Notes: generated by a model from the sequence alone, not told the origin. Shown: positions 34,413 through 44,247, counted from the first letter of the stretch. The stretch: DNA of 64,000 nt from Chelonobacter sp050613185 (GCF_050613185.1 NZ_CP192511.1:310001-374000); one strand, 5' to 3'. Program-made: numbers and translations.

Positions 34413-34508
34413 ACTAAATACCGCCAATTCGCGTGTAAGATTGAATTTGCCCTTTATATAAGCGACAATACGCGCCGATAAAAATATTAACCCGAGATAA
34501 AATTACCA

Positions 34509-36098
34509 ATGTCAGTCAACCAATATCCACAACAAATTGATAAACGCCGCACTTTCGCGATTATTTCCCACCCCGATGCCGGTAAAACCACGATTACGGA
34601 AAAAGTGTTGCTGTACGGTGAAGCGATTCAAACCGCCGGTACGGTCAAAGGGCGCGGCTCGAGCCAACACGCCAAATCCGACTGGATGGAAATGGAAAAA
34701 CAACGCGGGATTTCGATCACCACCTCGGTAATGCAATTTCCGTATCGCGATTGCTTGGTCAATTTGTTGGATACCCCGGGACACGAAGACTTCTCGGAAG
34801 ATACCTACCGCACGTTGACCGCAGTGGACAGCTGTTTGATGGTAATCGATTCCGCCAAAGGGGTTGAGGAACGCACGATTAAACTGATGGAAGTCACCCG
34901 TTTGCGCGACACGCCGATTTTGACCTTTATGAATAAACTCGACCGCGATATTCGTGATCCGATGGAACTGTTAGACGAAGTGGAAAACGTATTGAATATC
35001 CATTGTGCGCCGATCACCTGGCCTATCGGTTGCGGTAAATTATTTAAAGGCGTTTATCATCTCTACAATGACGAAACCTACCTCTATCAAACCGGGCAAG
35101 GACACACCATCCAAGAAGTGCGGGTGATTAAGGGGTTGGATAATCCGGAATTAGACAGCACGGTCGGCGATGATTTGGCGCAACAATTACGTGACGAACT
35201 GGAATTGGTGCAAGGTGCCTCCAATCCGTTTGAACTGGACGCCTTTTTGCAAGGGCAACTGACGCCGGTCTTCTTCGGCACCGCACTTGGCAACTTTGGC
35301 GTCGATCATATGTTGGACGGCTTGACCCAATGGGCACCCCGCCCGCAAGCGCGCCACTCCGATTTGCGCGATGTCTCTCCGGCGGAAGAAAAACTGACGG
35401 GCTTTGTATTTAAAATTCAAGCGAACATGGATCCGAAACACCGTGACCGTGTTGCCTTTATGCGTATCGTGTCGGGCAAATATGAAAAAGGTATGAAAAT
35501 GCACCACGTCCGAATTGGTAAAGATGTGGTGATTTCCGACGCGCTCACGTTTATGGCGGGCGACCGGACTCATGCCGAAGAAGCCTATGCCGGCGATATT
35601 ATCGGCTTGCACAATCACGGCACAATTCAAATCGGCGATACTTTCACTCAGGGTGAAAAGCTGAAATTCAGCGGCATTCCGAATTTCGCCCCGGAACTGT
35701 TCCGCCGTATCCGCTTGCGCGATCCGCTGAAACAAAAGCAGCTGTTAAAAGGCTTGGTGCAGCTTTCGGAAGAGGGCGCAGTGCAGGTGTTCCGTCCGCT
35801 CACCAACAACGATCTGATTGTCGGCGCGGTCGGGGTGTTGCAGTTTGATGTGGTGGTTGCACGTCTGAAAAGCGAATATAACGTGGAAGCGATTTACGAA
35901 ACGGTCAATGTCACCACCGCGCGCTGGGTTGAATGCGACGACGTGAAAAAATTCGAAGAATTTAAACGCAAAAACGAGCAGAATTTAGCCTTGGACGGCA
36001 GCGATAACTTAACTTACATTGCTCCGACTATGGTCAATTTAAACTTGGCGCATGAACGTTATCCGGATGTGAAATTTTTTAAAACAAAAGAACATTAA
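34509..36098 (+). CDS. prfC: peptide chain release factor 3
   Basis: GTPase that recycles RF1 and RF2 from the ribosome after termination. The 529-residue protein (same as E. coli RF3) shows the G1 loop SHPDAGKTTITEK near residue 21, switch II DTPGHEDFSEDTYR near residue 88 and NKLD near residue 142. Translation-factor domains II and III follow. It is translated from ATG 34509. The downstream 254 bases belong to arcA control. Confidence 0.97.
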   Translation: MSVNQYPQQIDKRRTFAIISHPDAGKTTITEKVLLYGEAIQTAGTVKGRGSSQHAKSDWMEMEKQRGISITTSVMQFPYRDCLVNLLDTPGHEDFSEDTYRTLTAVDSCLMVIDSAKGVEERTIKLMEVTRLRDTPILTFMNKLDRDIRDPMELLDEVENVLNIHCAPITWPIGCGKLFKGVYHLYNDETYLYQTGQGHTIQEVRVIKGLDNPELDSTVGDDLAQQLRDELELVQGASNPFELDAFLQGQLTPVFFGTALGNFGVDHMLDGLTQWAPRPQARHSDLRDVSPAEEKLTGFVFKIQANMDPKHRDRVAFMRIVSGKYEKGMKMHHVRIGKDVVISDALTFMAGDRTHAEEAYAGDIIGLHNHGTIQIGDTFTQGEKLKFSGIPNFAPELFRRIRLRDPLKQKQLLKGLVQLSEEGAVQVFRPLTNNDLIVGAVGVLQFDVVVARLKSEYNVEAIYETVNVTTARWVECDDVKKFEEFKRKNEQNLALDGSDNLTYIAPTMVNLNLAHERYPDVKFFKTKEH

Positions 36099-36174
36099 TA
36101 CGACACTTAAACAATGTAAAAAGCATTTTTTCACATTATTTTTAGCCTATCGCACTAAAAACTCCCTCTAAAGG

Positions 36175-36188
36175 ATGACCTAAGTCAA
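36175..36188 (+). promoter_or_regulatory. weak FNR-like site in the arcA upstream region
   Basis: ATGAC-CTAA-GTCAA matches the FNR consensus at 7 of 10 positions and lies 165 bases before arcA in the 254-base prfC-arcA gap. The rest of the gap is AT-rich and I see no other clear site. FNR control of arcA is known in E. coli; here it is only suggested. Confidence 0.35.
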
Positions 36189-36352
36189 AGTTTAGAACAG
36201 AATTATGCTTTTTTTCGTATTCTTTATGTTATAGTTAGGTTGCAATTCTGCAATGAATATTTTATTTGTTTATTAAAAGTAAAATTAATTGCCATGAAAA
36301 CCAATATAATAATGGTGATTTATAACCCTGTGATTTTATAGGTAAAAGATAA

Positions 36353-37066
36353 ATGCGTATTCCTAAAATTCTTATCGTCGAAGATGAAGCCGTTACCAGA
36401 AATACTCTAAAAAACATTTTTGAGGCGGAAGGTTACGAAGTGATGGAAGCTTCTGACGGTAATAAAATGCATAGTATTCTGTCCAGCACCAGCGTCAATC
36501 TGGTGGTGATGGATATTAATTTACCCGGCAAAAATGGCTTAATGCTGGCACGCGAATTGCGTGAAACCGCCAATACCGCGCTGATGTTCTTAACCGGACG
36601 CGATAATGAAGTGGATAAAATTTTGGGACTGGAAATCGGTGCCGACGACTATATCACCAAACCGTTTAATCCAAGAGAATTGGCAATTCGTGCCAGAAAT
36701 CTGTTGCAACGCACCATGTCCGAAAAAGAACAACCGATTTCGCACGAACACGTGGAACAATACCGTTTCAACGGTTGGGCGCTGGATATTAACAGCCGCA
36801 CCTTGATTTCGCCGGAAGGGGAAAGCAATAAGTTACCCCGCAGCGAATTCCGTGCGTTGCTGCATTTCTGTGAAAATCCGGGGAAAATCCAAACCCGTGA
36901 TGATTTACTGAAAAAAATGACCGGGCGCGAGTTGAAACCACATGATAGAACCGTTGACGTCACCATTCGCCGCATTCGCAAACATTTTGAGTCGCACCCG
37001 GATACGCCGGAAATCATCGCAACTATCCACGGGGAAGGTTATCGTTTTTGCGGTGAACTCGAATAA
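36353..37066 (+). CDS. arcA: aerobic respiration control response regulator ArcA
   Basis: OmpR-type response regulator that represses aerobic metabolism under low oxygen; its sensor ArcB is not in the window. The 237-residue protein has the receiver domain ILIVEDEAVTRNTLKNIFEAEGYEV, phosphoacceptor Asp in VVMDINLPGKNG near residue 54, Thr in MFLTGRDN and Lys in YITKPFNPREL. The C-terminal winged helix contains LPRSEFRALLHF and RTVDVTIRRIRKHFE. Monocistronic, with its own terminator. Confidence 0.97.
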   Translation: MRIPKILIVEDEAVTRNTLKNIFEAEGYEVMEASDGNKMHSILSSTSVNLVVMDINLPGKNGLMLARELRETANTALMFLTGRDNEVDKILGLEIGADDYITKPFNPRELAIRARNLLQRTMSEKEQPISHEHVEQYRFNGWALDINSRTLISPEGESNKLPRSEFRALLHFCENPGKIQTRDDLLKKMTGRELKPHDRTVDVTIRRIRKHFESHPDTPEIIATIHGEGYRFCGELE

Positions 37067-37089
37067 ACCACACTGAACCGCACTTTTAA

Positions 37090-37120
37090 CCGGAAAATAA
37101 AAATATTTTCCGGTTTTATT
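37090..37120 (+). terminator. terminator after arcA
   Basis: CCGGAAAATA (37090-37099), 4-base loop, TATTTTCCGG (37104-37113) followed by TTTTATTTT. Confidence 0.88.
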
Positions 37121-37153
37121 TTATCTACTAGGCGAGGCATAGTAGACAAAAAC

Positions 37154-37180
37154 AAAAACCAGACTGTAGGTCTGGTTTTT
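37154..37180 (-). terminator. terminator after crr
   Basis: AAAAACCAGAC (37154-37164), 5-base loop, GTCTGGTTTTT (37170-37180). On the minus strand it is followed by TTTTTGTTTTTG, ending the ptsH-ptsI-crr transcript. Confidence 0.88.
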
Positions 37181-37197
37181 AAAGCATGAAGAAAATT

Positions 37198-37698
37198 TTA
37201 TTTTTTCAGTTTCAAAATCACGGTTTCGCCTAATACAACCGGGCCGCTGGCTTTTTCAATACTGCTGATTTCATCCATGTTGGAGATCACCACCGGCGTC
37301 AACACTGATTTTGCTTTGGCTTCTAATACTGCCAAATCAAATTCAATGATGGTATCGCCTTTTTTCACATCTTGCCCCTCTTCGGCAATACGAGTGAAAC
37401 CTTCGCCTTTTAATTCTACGGTATCAATCCCGAAGTGCACGAAAAGCTCAACGCCTTCTTTGGATTCCATTGAGAATGCGTGGTTGGTTTCGAAAATTTT
37501 ACCAATCACGCCGTCGATTGGGGCGACAATTTTATTACCGGTAGGACGAATTGCGATCCCGTCACCAACGATTTTTTCCGAAAAAACAACGTCCGGCACA
37601 TCTTCAATGTTGACAATTTCACCGGATAATGGCGCATAAATTTCAACTTCCGCACCTTTATTGTCTTTTGAACCAAATAGTTTATCAAATAAACCCAT
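37198..37698 (-). CDS. crr: glucose-type PTS enzyme IIA (IIAGlc)
   Basis: Carries phosphate from HPr to glucose-type permeases and, by its phosphorylation state, controls adenylate cyclase and inducer exclusion. ATG 37698 (MGLFDKLFGSKDNKG) gives 166 residues, close to E. coli Crr (169). The phosphorylated His is in LFVHFGIDTVELKGEGF near residue 87, with its partner His in NHAFSMESK near residue 72. Last gene of ptsHI-crr. Confidence 0.96.
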   Translation of the reverse strand: MGLFDKLFGSKDNKGAEVEIYAPLSGEIVNIEDVPDVVFSEKIVGDGIAIRPTGNKIVAPIDGVIGKIFETNHAFSMESKEGVELFVHFGIDTVELKGEGFTRIAEEGQDVKKGDTIIEFDLAVLEAKAKSVLTPVVISNMDEISSIEKASGPVVLGETVILKLKK

Positions 37699-37763
37699 TT
37701 TAAATCTCCTCATTAATCCATCAAAAATCTCTGTTATGTTACCCGAAATTTTTTAATTTGTAT

Positions 37764-39491
37764 CTAGTTTAAACCGTTTTCGGTTAAAAAAGCCGAAATT
37801 TTCGCTTGAATATCCGCCGCAGTCGGTTGTTGCAACACCTCGTTTGCCAAGTTTTGTACGTCCGCATAGTTCACATTACGAATCAATTTTTTGATCCGCG
37901 GCACTGAAATCGCGCTCATACTGAATTCATCCAGCCCCATGCCGAGCAACAATAACGTGGCGTGTTCATCCCCGGCTAACTCGCCGCACATCCCGGTCCA
38001 TTTGCCTTCCGCGTGCGACGCATCGATCACTTGTTTAATCAGGCTCAACACCGACGGAGTCATCGGATTATACAGGTGTGAAATCAATTCATTACCACGA
38101 TCAACCGCCAAGGTGTATTGGGTCAAGTCATTGGTGCCGATACTGAAGAAATCCACTTCTTTCGCCAAGAATTTGGCATTCACCGCCGCAGACGGCGTTT
38201 CCACCATCACGCCGATTTGAATATTTTCGTCAAAGGCTTTGCCTTCGTTGCGCAACGCTTGTTTTAATTCCGTAACCACCGCTTTCAGCGTACGAATTTC
38301 CTCCACCGAAATAATCATCGGGAACATTATCGCCAGTTTGCCAAATGCGGAAGCCCGCAAGACCGCTCTTAGCTGATCATTCAGGATTTCACGTTTGTCT
38401 AAAGCAATACGAATCGCACGCCAGCCTAGGAATGGATTCATTTCTTTCGGTAAATTCAAATACGGCAACTCTTTGTCGCCACCAATATCCATCGTGCGCA
38501 ACACCACCAATTTACCGTCCATCGCCTCAACCACTTCTTTATAGGCTTGGAATTGTTCTTCTTCGCTCGGCAACTGATCACGATCCATAAACAGGAATTC
38601 GGTACGATAGAGACCAACGCCTTCCGCGCCGTTACGGTGTGCGCCTTCCACATCGCGGATAGTGCCAATGTTCGCCACCACTTCGACGTTATGCCCGTCT
38701 AAGGTCACCGCCGGTAAATCTTTCAGTTTTGCCAGTTCGGCTTTTTCTTCCGCCAATTGCTGTTGCAAGCCGATAATACGGTTTAACTCTTCTTGTGACG
38801 GATTGATGAAAATCTCATTATTGACCGCATCCAAAATCAAGGTGTCGCCGCTGACGATCAGTTTGGTTGCCACATTGGTGCCGACGATCGCCGGTAACTC
38901 CAAAGAACGCGCCATGATTGAGGTGTGTGAGGTGCGCCCGCCGATGTCGGTGATAAAACCCAGCACTTTGTCTAGATTTAATTGTGCCGTTTCAGACGGG
39001 GTCAAATCATTCGCAATCAGAATGACTTCTTCGTTGATTTCCCCCAGATCAACAATATTCATACCCAAAATATTTTTGATTAAACGGTTACCAATATCGC
39101 GGATATCGCCCGCTCTTTCTTTCAGATATTCATCATCGATTTCAGACAGCATGGTCACTTGCTGATCAACCACGGAACCGGCGGCAAAATCGGCGGTCAC
39201 CAAATCATCACGGATCAGGGCCAGAATTTCGTCTTCCAGCTCTTCATCTTCCAGAATCATCAAGTGCCCGTCAAAAATGGCACCTTTTTCTTCACCTAAT
39301 GTTCTGGTGGCTTTCTCTTTAATCGCGGTTAACTGCTCGACCGCTTTTTCACGCCCGTCATAGAAACGCTGAATTTCAGCCTCAACCTGAGATGCAGCGA
39401 TGGATTTTGTATTTAAAACAATCTCTTCTTCTTTCAGAACCAGTGCCTTACCGAAGACAATCCCTGGTGACGCTAAAATACCTGAAATCAT
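37764..39491 (-). CDS. ptsI: PTS enzyme I
   Basis: Takes phosphate from phosphoenolpyruvate and passes it to HPr. The 575-residue protein has the phosphohistidine site GGRTSHTSIMARSLELPAIVG near residue 189, PEP-binding barrel signatures GVGLYRTEFLFMDRDQLP and DFFSIGTNDLTQYTLAVDR and the active-site Cys in GMCGELAGDE near residue 502. It supplies both mannose-family permeases encoded at 51-60 kb. Second gene of ptsHI-crr. Confidence 0.98.
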   Translation of the reverse strand: MISGILASPGIVFGKALVLKEEEIVLNTKSIAASQVEAEIQRFYDGREKAVEQLTAIKEKATRTLGEEKGAIFDGHLMILEDEELEDEILALIRDDLVTADFAAGSVVDQQVTMLSEIDDEYLKERAGDIRDIGNRLIKNILGMNIVDLGEINEEVILIANDLTPSETAQLNLDKVLGFITDIGGRTSHTSIMARSLELPAIVGTNVATKLIVSGDTLILDAVNNEIFINPSQEELNRIIGLQQQLAEEKAELAKLKDLPAVTLDGHNVEVVANIGTIRDVEGAHRNGAEGVGLYRTEFLFMDRDQLPSEEEQFQAYKEVVEAMDGKLVVLRTMDIGGDKELPYLNLPKEMNPFLGWRAIRIALDKREILNDQLRAVLRASAFGKLAIMFPMIISVEEIRTLKAVVTELKQALRNEGKAFDENIQIGVMVETPSAAVNAKFLAKEVDFFSIGTNDLTQYTLAVDRGNELISHLYNPMTPSVLSLIKQVIDASHAEGKWTGMCGELAGDEHATLLLLGMGLDEFSMSAISVPRIKKLIRNVNYADVQNLANEVLQQPTAADIQAKISAFLTENGLN

Positions 39492-39613
39492 AATAAAACC
39501 TTTGTTGAATAAAAATAGTGAAGCGAATAGAGCTCTATTCGCTTTAGCTTGCTTAAATTATAACCTGTCTTGACAGGCAATAACCACCGACAATCGAATC
39601 AGCTTAAATTGAT

Positions 39614-39871
39614 TTATTCTAAAGTCGGGATCAGCGCAACCAAATGCTCAACCGCTTTTTCTTCGTCTTCGCCTTCGGCACTGATGGTGATGACGGTGCC
39701 TTGCACCAAACCTAAGGTTTGCAATTTGAACAAGCTTTTCGCACTGGAGCTTTTACCGTTGGAAGTTACTGTAATATCGGAGGCAAACGCTTTTGCTTCT
39801 TTGACAAACTGTGCAGCCGGGCGAGTATGTAAGCCATTTGGAGCAGTAATGGTAACGTCTTTTGAGTACAT
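39614..39871 (-). CDS. ptsH: phosphocarrier protein HPr
   Basis: Relays phosphate from enzyme I to all sugar-specific IIA proteins. The 85-residue product contains the phosphohistidine loop APNGLHTRPAAQFVKEAK with His15 and the SSSAKSLFKLQTLGL segment around Ser46, as in other HPr proteins. It is the first gene of ptsHI-crr; a 122-base gap to ptsI holds no clear terminator. Confidence 0.97.
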   Translation of the reverse strand: MYSKDVTITAPNGLHTRPAAQFVKEAKAFASDITVTSNGKSSSAKSLFKLQTLGLVQGTVITISAEGEDEEKAVEHLVALIPTLE

Positions 39872-39983
39872 AAGTAATTTCCTTATTTATCTGAGTAACA
39901 CTGAATATAAATCAATATGATTCATAGCAAATCACGGCGCCCCTAGTTCAATACGGGCACAACCCTGATTATCACAATTTTTT

Positions 39984-40014
39984 AATAATTATTTTACCGA
40001 CTAAAATAATTATT
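39984..40014. promoter_or_regulatory. AT-rich perfect palindrome upstream of ptsH
   Basis: AATAATTATTTT (39984-39995), 7-base loop, AAAATAATTATT (40003-40014), a 12-bp stem of only A/T in the 317-base gap between rsgA and ptsH. It could be an operator, a weak terminator of rsgA (which arrives from the right) or a DNA-bending site. Apart from this, 39872-40188 holds AT-rich sequence in which I could not place the ptsH promoter or a CRP box with confidence. Confidence 0.5.
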
Positions 40015-40188
40015 TGGGTTAGTATCAATATTCCGCCTAAATAATCAAGGCATAACTGGAAAAAATATGATGTATCGCACAGTTTTTAATTAAAAAAGTT
40101 TATTTTTTAACCGCATCTTACATTTTATGAGCGGATTTGACATTTGCCTATCACGGTTTTGCACCACGGTTTCATGCCCTAACGCAAA

Positions 40189-41244
40189 TTAATTTGTAAC
40201 AAAATGCCGTTGCGCCTTATTTTCGTCCAACGCCAGAATCAGGCGGTGGTAATTTTCAAAACGTAGCGGGTGAATTTTGCCCTGCTCCACTGCCTCACGC
40301 AACACACAGCCCGGATCGTCCAGATGTTTGCAATCGCGGAATTTACAGCCGCCAAGATAGTCCTGAAATTCACGGTAACCATTGGTAATGGTGGTCGCGT
40401 CCAAATGCCATACGCCAAACTCACGGATACCGGGCGAATCAATCACTTCGCCGCCGTCGGTTAAGCGAATCAAACGGGAAACCGTTGTAGTATGTTGCCC
40501 TAAACCGGAATTTTCACTGACAGCGCCGATCTGCAATGCCAAGTGCGGTTGCAACGCATTGAGTAAACTGGATTTCCCCACCCCGGATTGTCCGACGAAA
40601 ATCGAACAGCCATCACGCAACATGTCGGCTAACTGCCGCATATTTTCGCCACTATAAGAAGAAACCATCAGCACGCGGTAACCCAAAGTGCGGTAAATAT
40701 CAAACAGTTGCTCGGCTTCGCTACGCTCTTCCGCTGTACATAAATCAATTTTGTTCAAGAGCAAAATCGGCTCAATCCCCAAACTTTCACACACCACCAA
40801 ATAACGATCGATAATATTGGCGGAAAAGTGCGGTAACATCGCCGAAACCACAAAAATTTGATCGATATTCGCCGCAATCGGTTTAATCCCGTCATAATAA
40901 TCCGGACGGGAAAGCACATTTTTACGCTCCTGCACCGCTTCCACCACGCCGCTGATCCCTTGCAATTGCTGATGTCCGGCACGCCACAACACCCGATCAC
41001 CAACCACCAAATTACTTAAGGTGCGGCGCAAGTTACAGCGAAATACCTCGCCTACGCTGTTTTCAATATCGGCATGCAGCGCATAACGGGAAATCACCCT
41101 TCCGCTTTGCATTTCGCCCAACATGTCATCCTGCCATTCAATCTCACGCGTTTCTTTTTTCCGCTGCTGATAATGACTTAACGTTTTCTGTTGGTTAGAT
41201 TGAATTCGGCGCTTCTGATTTTTTGTTAACTTTTGCTTACTCAA
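40189..41244 (-). CDS. rsgA: ribosome small-subunit GTPase RsgA
   Basis: Circularly permuted GTPase that acts late in 30S subunit maturation. The 351-residue protein has a basic N-terminus (KQKLTKNQKRRIQSNQQKT), an OB-fold domain, and G motifs in permuted order: LNKIDL near residue 163, the P-loop GQSGVGKSSLLNAL near residue 217 and DSPGIREFG near residue 266. The C-terminal zinc knuckle GGCKFRDCKHLDDPGC follows near residue 294. Divergent from orn, the usual arrangement. Confidence 0.96.
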   Translation of the reverse strand: MSKQKLTKNQKRRIQSNQQKTLSHYQQRKKETREIEWQDDMLGEMQSGRVISRYALHADIENSVGEVFRCNLRRTLSNLVVGDRVLWRAGHQQLQGISGVVEAVQERKNVLSRPDYYDGIKPIAANIDQIFVVSAMLPHFSANIIDRYLVVCESLGIEPILLLNKIDLCTAEERSEAEQLFDIYRTLGYRVLMVSSYSGENMRQLADMLRDGCSIFVGQSGVGKSSLLNALQPHLALQIGAVSENSGLGQHTTTVSRLIRLTDGGEVIDSPGIREFGVWHLDATTITNGYREFQDYLGGCKFRDCKHLDDPGCVLREAVEQGKIHPLRFENYHRLILALDENKAQRHFVTN

Positions 41245-41327
41245 AAAATTTCCTTACTCCCGCTGGTTTTTACGCTAAAATAGCGCGTAAATGAGATAAT
41301 TTTTGAACGACTAGGATACCGCATATT

Positions 41328-41894
41328 ATGCCATTCGATAAACAAAATCTGATCTGGATTGATCTTGAAATGACCGGTTTGGATCCGGAAAAAGAGCGAA
41401 TCATTGAAATCGCCACCATTGTCACCGATAAAGATCTGAATATACTTGCCGAAGGACCGGTGCTTGCCGTTCACCAGCCGGACAGTTTACTCAACGCCAT
41501 GAGCGAATGGTGCAGCAAAACCCATACCGCCAACGGCTTAGTTTCGCGCGTTAAAGAAAGCAAATTAAGCGAACGTGCCGCCGAATTGCGCACCTTGGAT
41601 TTTCTGAAAAAATGGGTGCCGAAAAACAGCTCGCCGATTTGCGGCAACAGCGTGGCGCAAGATAAGCGCTTTTTGTTCAAATATATGCCGGAATTAGCCG
41701 ACTATTTTCACTACCGCTATCTCGATGTCAGCAGCGTGAAAGAACTGGCAAGCCGCTGGAAACCGGAAATTTTAGACGGTTTTAAAAAACAGAATACCCA
41801 TTTGGCGCTCGATGACATCCGGGAATCGATTGCCGAACTCGCTTATTACCGCGAACATTTTATTGATTTGAACAAAAATACGTCGCAAAGCTAA
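41328..41894 (+). CDS. orn: oligoribonuclease
   Basis: Degrades 2-5 nucleotide RNA fragments and pGpG to mononucleotides. The 188-residue DEDDh exonuclease has IDLEMTGLDPEKERIIEIATIVTD (metal-binding Asp and Glu), NSVAQDKRFLFKYMPEL (third Asp) and HLALDDIRESIAELAYY (final His and Asp). Divergent from rsgA across 83 bases; the downstream tRNA has its own promoter. Confidence 0.97.
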   Translation: MPFDKQNLIWIDLEMTGLDPEKERIIEIATIVTDKDLNILAEGPVLAVHQPDSLLNAMSEWCSKTHTANGLVSRVKESKLSERAAELRTLDFLKKWVPKNSSPICGNSVAQDKRFLFKYMPELADYFHYRYLDVSSVKELASRWKPEILDGFKKQNTHLALDDIRESIAELAYYREHFIDLNKNTSQS

Positions 41895-41952
41895 AAATCA
41901 TACGCTTTTTGCTGTCATTTTCGACAATCAAACTTTTTTTTATTATTTGGGG

Positions 41953-41980
41953 TTGCAGGCAAAAAAAATTTTTGTATAAT
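41953..41980 (+). promoter_or_regulatory. promoter of the tRNA-Gly gene
   Basis: TTGCAG (41953-41958), 16-base spacer, perfect TATAAT (41975-41980), then a GCACCCC discriminator. A GC-rich discriminator after a strong -10 is typical of stringently controlled stable RNA promoters. Confidence 0.8.
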
Positions 41981-42012
41981 GCACCCCACTGATTACGTCA
42001 GACCATTCAAAT

Positions 42013-42088
<76 letters not shown>

Positions 42089-42242
42089 AATTCTCAAACC
42101 TTATCGTTTACCTAGTTTATCTCTTTTTATTGCACTATAAAGTGCGGTTTCTATGCAGATAAAACCGTGCATTCACAGCAAAATTCCTCTATCATTAGCG
42201 CCTGATTTTAGTTTGGATATTCCGTTTATATTAAGTTGAATT

Positions 42243-42740
42243 ATGTCGCCACTAGCAACATCTCCATATCAAATCCAATTTGAAAACGAAGCGCAATTGC
42301 TCGCCTTTGCCGCACGTCTGAGCGCGCTTTTGATCAAATATAATGCAATGGAACAAAAACAGGGCTTTGTTGTCTATTTATATGGTGGTTTAGGTGCGGG
42401 CAAAACCACGTTTAGCCGCGGTATAATTCAGGCGCTGGGGCATAACGGTAATGTCAAAAGTCCGACTTATACTTTAGTCGAAGAATACCCTCTGCCGACC
42501 TTGAATGTTTACCACTTTGATCTGTATCGCCTCGCCGATCCGGAAGAATTGGCGTTTATGGGCATTCGTGATTATTTTCAATCCGGCAGCTTGGCATTAT
42601 TGGAATGGGCGGAGCGCGGGCAAGGCATGATTCCTGCGGCGGACATAACCATTCAACTCAACTATTTAGCACAAGGACGTGAGCTGCAACTCACGGCGCA
42701 CAGCGAAATGGGTGAACGCATTGCGGCACAATTGCACTAA
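42243..42740 (+). CDS. tsaE: tRNA threonylcarbamoyladenosine biosynthesis ATPase TsaE
   Basis: With TsaB and TsaD, needed to make t6A37 in ANN-decoding tRNAs. The 165-residue P-loop protein has Walker A YGGLGAGKTTFSRGI near residue 49, KSPTYTLVEEY switch-like region and HFDLYRLADPEELAFMGIRDY near residue 95. Start is ATG 42243. It leads the tsaE-amidase-mutL-miaA-hfq-hflX order conserved in enterics. Confidence 0.95.
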   Translation: MSPLATSPYQIQFENEAQLLAFAARLSALLIKYNAMEQKQGFVVYLYGGLGAGKTTFSRGIIQALGHNGNVKSPTYTLVEEYPLPTLNVYHFDLYRLADPEELAFMGIRDYFQSGSLALLEWAERGQGMIPAADITIQLNYLAQGRELQLTAHSEMGERIAAQLH

Positions 42741-42811
42741 CGCAACCAAGCGCACGCAGCAGCATAACCGAATTTATATTTAACTGTTTTGATTTGACGA
42801 AAGACGCCAGA

Positions 42812-44242
42812 ATGAAAAAATTTGCTTTGTTTATCACTTACTTTTTGACACTTTTACTCGGCTTTATCAGTTTTTCCGCCAACGCGGGCACCCTGACCGC
42901 ACTGAATGTGAAAAATGAAAACAAAAAAACGCAAATCGAGTTTTCTTTTTCGCTCGCCACCAAATACAGCTATTTTGCCTTGCAAAATCCGGAACGCTTG
43001 GTGATTGACTTTGCCAACAGCCAAGCTCACGCCAAGTTGTTGCCGAGAAAGATTAACGACAGTGTCGTGGCCAATCTGCGCACCAGCAACCCGCCCCGTT
43101 CCACTACCCTGCGGGTGGTATTAGAACTCAAACAAAAAAGCGGTTTTAAATTCCACAATAACGGTAAAAAAATTACACTGATGGTCGATAATGCCGCCGG
43201 TCAAACCGCAGCAACAAAAACCGGCACTAGCGCAGCAAAAGTGGCGAAAGAGACGGTTAAAACCGCCACCACCACGAAAAATCAAGCAACGGCTGCCAGA
43301 AGCAACGCCGCCCGTACCGGCGTGTTAGTCATCGCAATTGATGCCGGCCATGGCGGCAAAGATCCCGGTGCAATCGGCACCGGTTTAGGCTTGCGTGAAA
43401 AAGTGGTTACCCTGCAAATTGCTAAAGAATTAAAAGCCCTATTGGATAAAGATCACCGTTTCAAAAGTGTATTGACCCGCACCGGCGATTACTATATTTC
43501 GGTGCCGAACCGCTCGGAAATTGCGCGGAAGAACAAAGCCAATTATTTAATCTCCATCCATGCCGACTCCAACGGATCACCGTCGCTACGCGGCGCCTCG
43601 GTTTGGGTGCTGTCAAATAAACGTGCCAGCAGCGAAATGGGGCGTTGGTTGGAAGATCATGAAAAACAATCGGAATTATTGGGCGGCGCCGGTAATGTTT
43701 TGGCGTCGCACGATGAAAAATATTTGAACCAAACCGTATTGGATCTGCAATTCGGGCATTCGCAACGCGCCGGTTATCAGTTAGGGCAAGCCATTCTGAA
43801 ACGCTTCGGCAGCTTTGCCAAATTGAGCAAAAACGTGCCGCAACACGCCAGCCTCGGGGTATTGCGTTCGCCGGATATTCCGTCGGTGTTGGTGGAAACC
43901 GGTTTCCTTTCTAATCATGAAGAAGAAAGCAAACTGGCAACCGCCGCTTACCGCCGCCAAATCGCCAATGCCATTTATCGCGGTTTGATTGATTATTACA
44001 ACACAAGCGGTGAGGCAAGTGCGGTCGCCGGCCGGGCGGGCAACACGGCTAAAAGCAATAAAGCCGGCGGCAAAGCAAGTAATAAGGCGAGCAGCACCCC
44101 GCAATTCCACACCGTGAAAGCGGGAGAAAGTCTGGGCGGAATCTCAATTAAATACAATATCAAAATTCGTGAATTACAGCGTTTAAATAAGTTGAAAAAC
44201 GACAATGTCCGTATCGGACAAAAAATTAAATTACGGGATTAA
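42812..44242 (+). CDS. amiB: N-acetylmuramoyl-L-alanine amidase (AmiB type)
   Basis: Cleaves septal peptidoglycan so daughter cells can separate. Start chosen at ATG 42812 (MKKFALFITYFLTLLLGFISFSANAG), a signal peptide ending near ANAG; an in-frame TTG 42794 is less likely. Domain order: AMIN domain (about residues 25-125), an Ala/Thr/Lys linker, catalytic amidase_3 with IDAGHGGKDPGAIG (zinc His), SIHADSNGSPSLRGASVWVLSN and VLVETGFLSNHEEE (catalytic Glu), a second Ala/Lys-rich linker carrying an uptake signal, and one C-terminal LysM (FHTVKAGESLGGISIKYNIKIRELQRLNKL). Single LysM and position before mutL fit AmiB. Confidence 0.92.
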   Translation: MKKFALFITYFLTLLLGFISFSANAGTLTALNVKNENKKTQIEFSFSLATKYSYFALQNPERLVIDFANSQAHAKLLPRKINDSVVANLRTSNPPRSTTLRVVLELKQKSGFKFHNNGKKITLMVDNAAGQTAATKTGTSAAKVAKETVKTATTTKNQATAARSNAARTGVLVIAIDAGHGGKDPGAIGTGLGLREKVVTLQIAKELKALLDKDHRFKSVLTRTGDYYISVPNRSEIARKNKANYLISIHADSNGSPSLRGASVWVLSNKRASSEMGRWLEDHEKQSELLGGAGNVLASHDEKYLNQTVLDLQFGHSQRAGYQLGQAILKRFGSFAKLSKNVPQHASLGVLRSPDIPSVLVETGFLSNHEEESKLATAAYRRQIANAIYRGLIDYYNTSGEASAVAGRAGNTAKSNKAGGKASNKASSTPQFHTVKAGESLGGISIKYNIKIRELQRLNKLKNDNVRIGQKIKLRD

Positions 44243-44247
44243 ACAGC

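Noticed and set aside
35187..35735. 182-codon minus-strand frame inside prfC
   Set aside because: Antisense shadow of a conserved release factor gene.
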